Assembly: GCA_013396915.1 (NCBI GenBank)
Contig: VWZL01000313.1
Span: 24,508 to 88,507 of the forward strand
Source: Stercorarius parasiticus
Taxonomy: Eukaryota > Chordata > Aves > Charadriiformes > Stercorariidae
Direction of reading: 5' to 3'
DNA: 64,000 bases
The notes beneath the pieces were generated by a model. It ran no database searches, had not been told where the DNA came from, and saw only the letters and a program-made list of their open reading frames with translations. Positions 1 through 64,000 of this stretch are shown here, piece by piece. Every line of letters begins with the position of its first letter. Position 1 is the stretch's first letter. A program made the translations under genes and the position numbers.

Positions 1-62601
<62,601 letters not shown>

Positions 62602-63051
62602 NNNNNNNNNNNNNNNNNNNNNNNNNNNNNNNNNNNNNNNNNNNNNNNNNNNNNNNNNNNNNNNNNNNNNNNNNNNNNNNNNNNNNNNNNNNNNNNNNNN
62701 NNNNNNNNNNNNNNNNNNNNNNNNNNNNNNNNNNNNNNNNNNNNNNNNNNNNNNNNNNNNNNNNNNNNNNNNNNNNNNNNNNNNNNNNNNNNNNNNNNNN
62801 NNNNNNNNNNNNNNNNNNNNNNNNNNNNNNNNNNNNNNNNNNNNNNNNNNNNNNNNNNNNNNNNNNNNNNNNNNNNNNNNNNNNNNNNNNNNNNNNNNNN
62901 NNNNNNNNNNNNNNNNNNNNNNNNNNNNNNNNNNNNNNNNNNNNNNNNNNNNNNNNNNNNNNNNNNNNNNNNNNNNNNNNNNNNNNNNNNNNNNNNNNNN
63001 NNNNNNNNNNNNNNNNNNNNNNNNNNNNNNNNNNNNNNNNNNNNNNNNNNN
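62602..63051. other. Assembly gap (450 N)
   Basis: A run of 450 undetermined bases interrupts TRIM9 exon 1. Mammalian TRIM9 has about 133 residues (roughly 400 bases) upstream of the first visible residue, so the gap probably holds the start codon, the RING finger and a little 5' UTR, if its length is a real estimate. Both flanks are very GC-rich. Confidence 0.99.
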
Positions 63052-63310
63052 GCTCCCCCGGCCCCGGCTCCCTTTCCCCCCCGAGCCCGAGGGGAGCGTC
63101 CCTACCGCCACGGGCTTCTCGCCTTCCCCGCGGGCAGCCCGCGGTGCCCGCAGCAGCCTGCCCCAAGCCCCACGGGTGCCCCCCAAGATGGCGGCTTCCC
63201 CCGGGTCCCTACACCGCGGTGTCCCCAGGCCCACAGCCTGGCCTGAGAGGGCCTCCGGGGGGGCTCGCTGCCGGCAGGAGGAGGCCAGCAGAGCCCCTCT
63301 GTGAGCCGCC
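63052..63310. promoter_or_regulatory. CpG-rich 5' flank, probable TRIM9 promoter or 5' UTR
   Basis: This stretch is strongly GC- and CpG-rich and continues the island that covers exon 1. It lies directly upstream of TRIM9 on the minus strand, so it probably holds promoter or 5' UTR sequence. No TATA box was seen, as expected for a CpG-island promoter. The transcription start cannot be set from sequence alone. Confidence 0.6.
63185..63195 (+). promoter_or_regulatory. YY1-type site
   Basis: AAGATGGCGGC matches the YY1 consensus on the plus strand. YY1 sites of this form usually lie just downstream of the start of transcripts in the same direction, which here would be divergent from TRIM9. The ATG inside the site has A at -3 and G at +4 and opens a 38-codon frame ending at 63304. 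Confidence 0.5.
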
Positions 63311-64000
63311 GGCGTGGGAGGACCCTGTGCTGGGTCACCGCAGCGACAGTCGGGTCCCAGCCTTCAGGGGGGCTGCTGGAGGGAAGGTGACCCGGGCTCC
63401 TTGCAGAAGAGCCCAGTTCGATGGCCGCAGGATGGTTTGCAGCCTCTCCCTTGCCTAGTTTTTAAGGGGACCCGGCGGGTGAGGCTCCGCTGCAGCCCCT
63501 GAGCCTGGGATGTCCCCGTGGGGTGGCAGAGCGGGGAGGGGGCCTGCGGCTGGCTTGTCAACCGTGCTCACTCTGAAGGTCGTCTAAGGTCTTTAAAATA
63601 CCCTGGCAACGTGCCGTGCGGCATAGCGCTTCCTTTTCAGCCAATGGAAAAATAAGATTACTTGGAATGTCTCTGTGTTACCTCTCCCCGCGCAGCCGTT
63701 TGGGGCTGCCTGTTAGCGTGGGTGCCCTGTGCCCCCCGTGACGGTGTCTTTGGGCGTCTCAGGAGAGGAGCCATGGTGTGAGAAGCTTGGTATGGGAGCC
63801 TGGGGACAAAACGTCTAACCTGGGGCTCGGGACTGGAGCTCAGAGGGGCTGCGGAGTCTCCGCAAAGCCGCTGCGGGGGCAGCGAGGGACAGAGGAAGGT
63901 TGGCTTTTGATCCCGTGCGTGGGGCACGAGGCCCTGGACCCAAGGAAAGAATGAGCCCTCGCCACCATTCACAGGCAGCTACTACGTCTGCGGGGAAACT
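63311..64000. other. 5' flanking sequence upstream of TRIM9
   Basis: GC content falls gradually through this stretch. Short open frames exist on both strands without recognisable domains. No repeat or RNA gene was seen. Confidence 0.6.

Overview
This is a eukaryotic, almost certainly avian, genomic window. Two things point to a bird. The first is about a dozen fragments of CR1 LINE 3' ends, recognisable by the repeated ATTCTATG octamer and by phrases such as GGTTTGGGTTGGAAGGGACC. The second is a pair of related LTRs that begin TGTCCTGGTTTGAG, one of which is complete to its CAAACCATAACA end, the style of bird class III (ERV-L-like) elements. No prokaryotic gene organisation, operon, CRISPR array or phage is present.

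The only protein-coding gene I can support is TRIM9, a neuronal RING-type E3 ubiquitin ligase. It lies on the minus strand and fills nearly the whole window. Nine coding exons can be placed base by base with GT/AG borders and compatible phases. Exon 1 (62170 upward; end of RING, B-box 1, B-box 2) runs into a 450-base run of N that must hide the start codon and most of the RING finger. Exons 2 and 3 (coiled coil) are at 27775-27870 and 27207-27329. Exons 4 and 5 (end of coiled coil, COS box) are at 18817-18927 and 18079-18232. Exons 6 and 7 (fibronectin type III) are at 14942-15099 and 12750-12888. Exons 8 and 9 (B30.2/SPRY) are at 2897-3200 and 1975-2137. Together they give 560 codons without a frameshift or internal stop. 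The short last coding exon was not found and should lie below position 1.

Region by region: 1-1974 is intron or 3' flank with a CR1 tail. 1975-18927 holds exons 4-9 with introns of 0.6-9.5 kb, including a 3'-truncated LTR in intron 5. 18928-27870 holds intron 3, exon 3, intron 2 and exon 2. 27871-62169 is a 34.3 kb intron 1 with several CR1 fragments, one complete solo LTR and some AT-rich stretches that could be regulatory. 62170-62601 is the visible part of exon 1, 62602-63051 is the assembly gap, and 63052-64000 is CpG-rich 5' flank containing a consensus-like YY1 site.

I found no unknown biological system. The points most worth checking are: an N-terminally blind gene model caused by the gap; a possible SPRY-less short isoform made by reading through the exon 7 donor; a possible divergent promoter at the YY1 site; substitutions that appear concentrated in the SPRY exons; and two LTRs of one family in opposite orientation relative to the gene.
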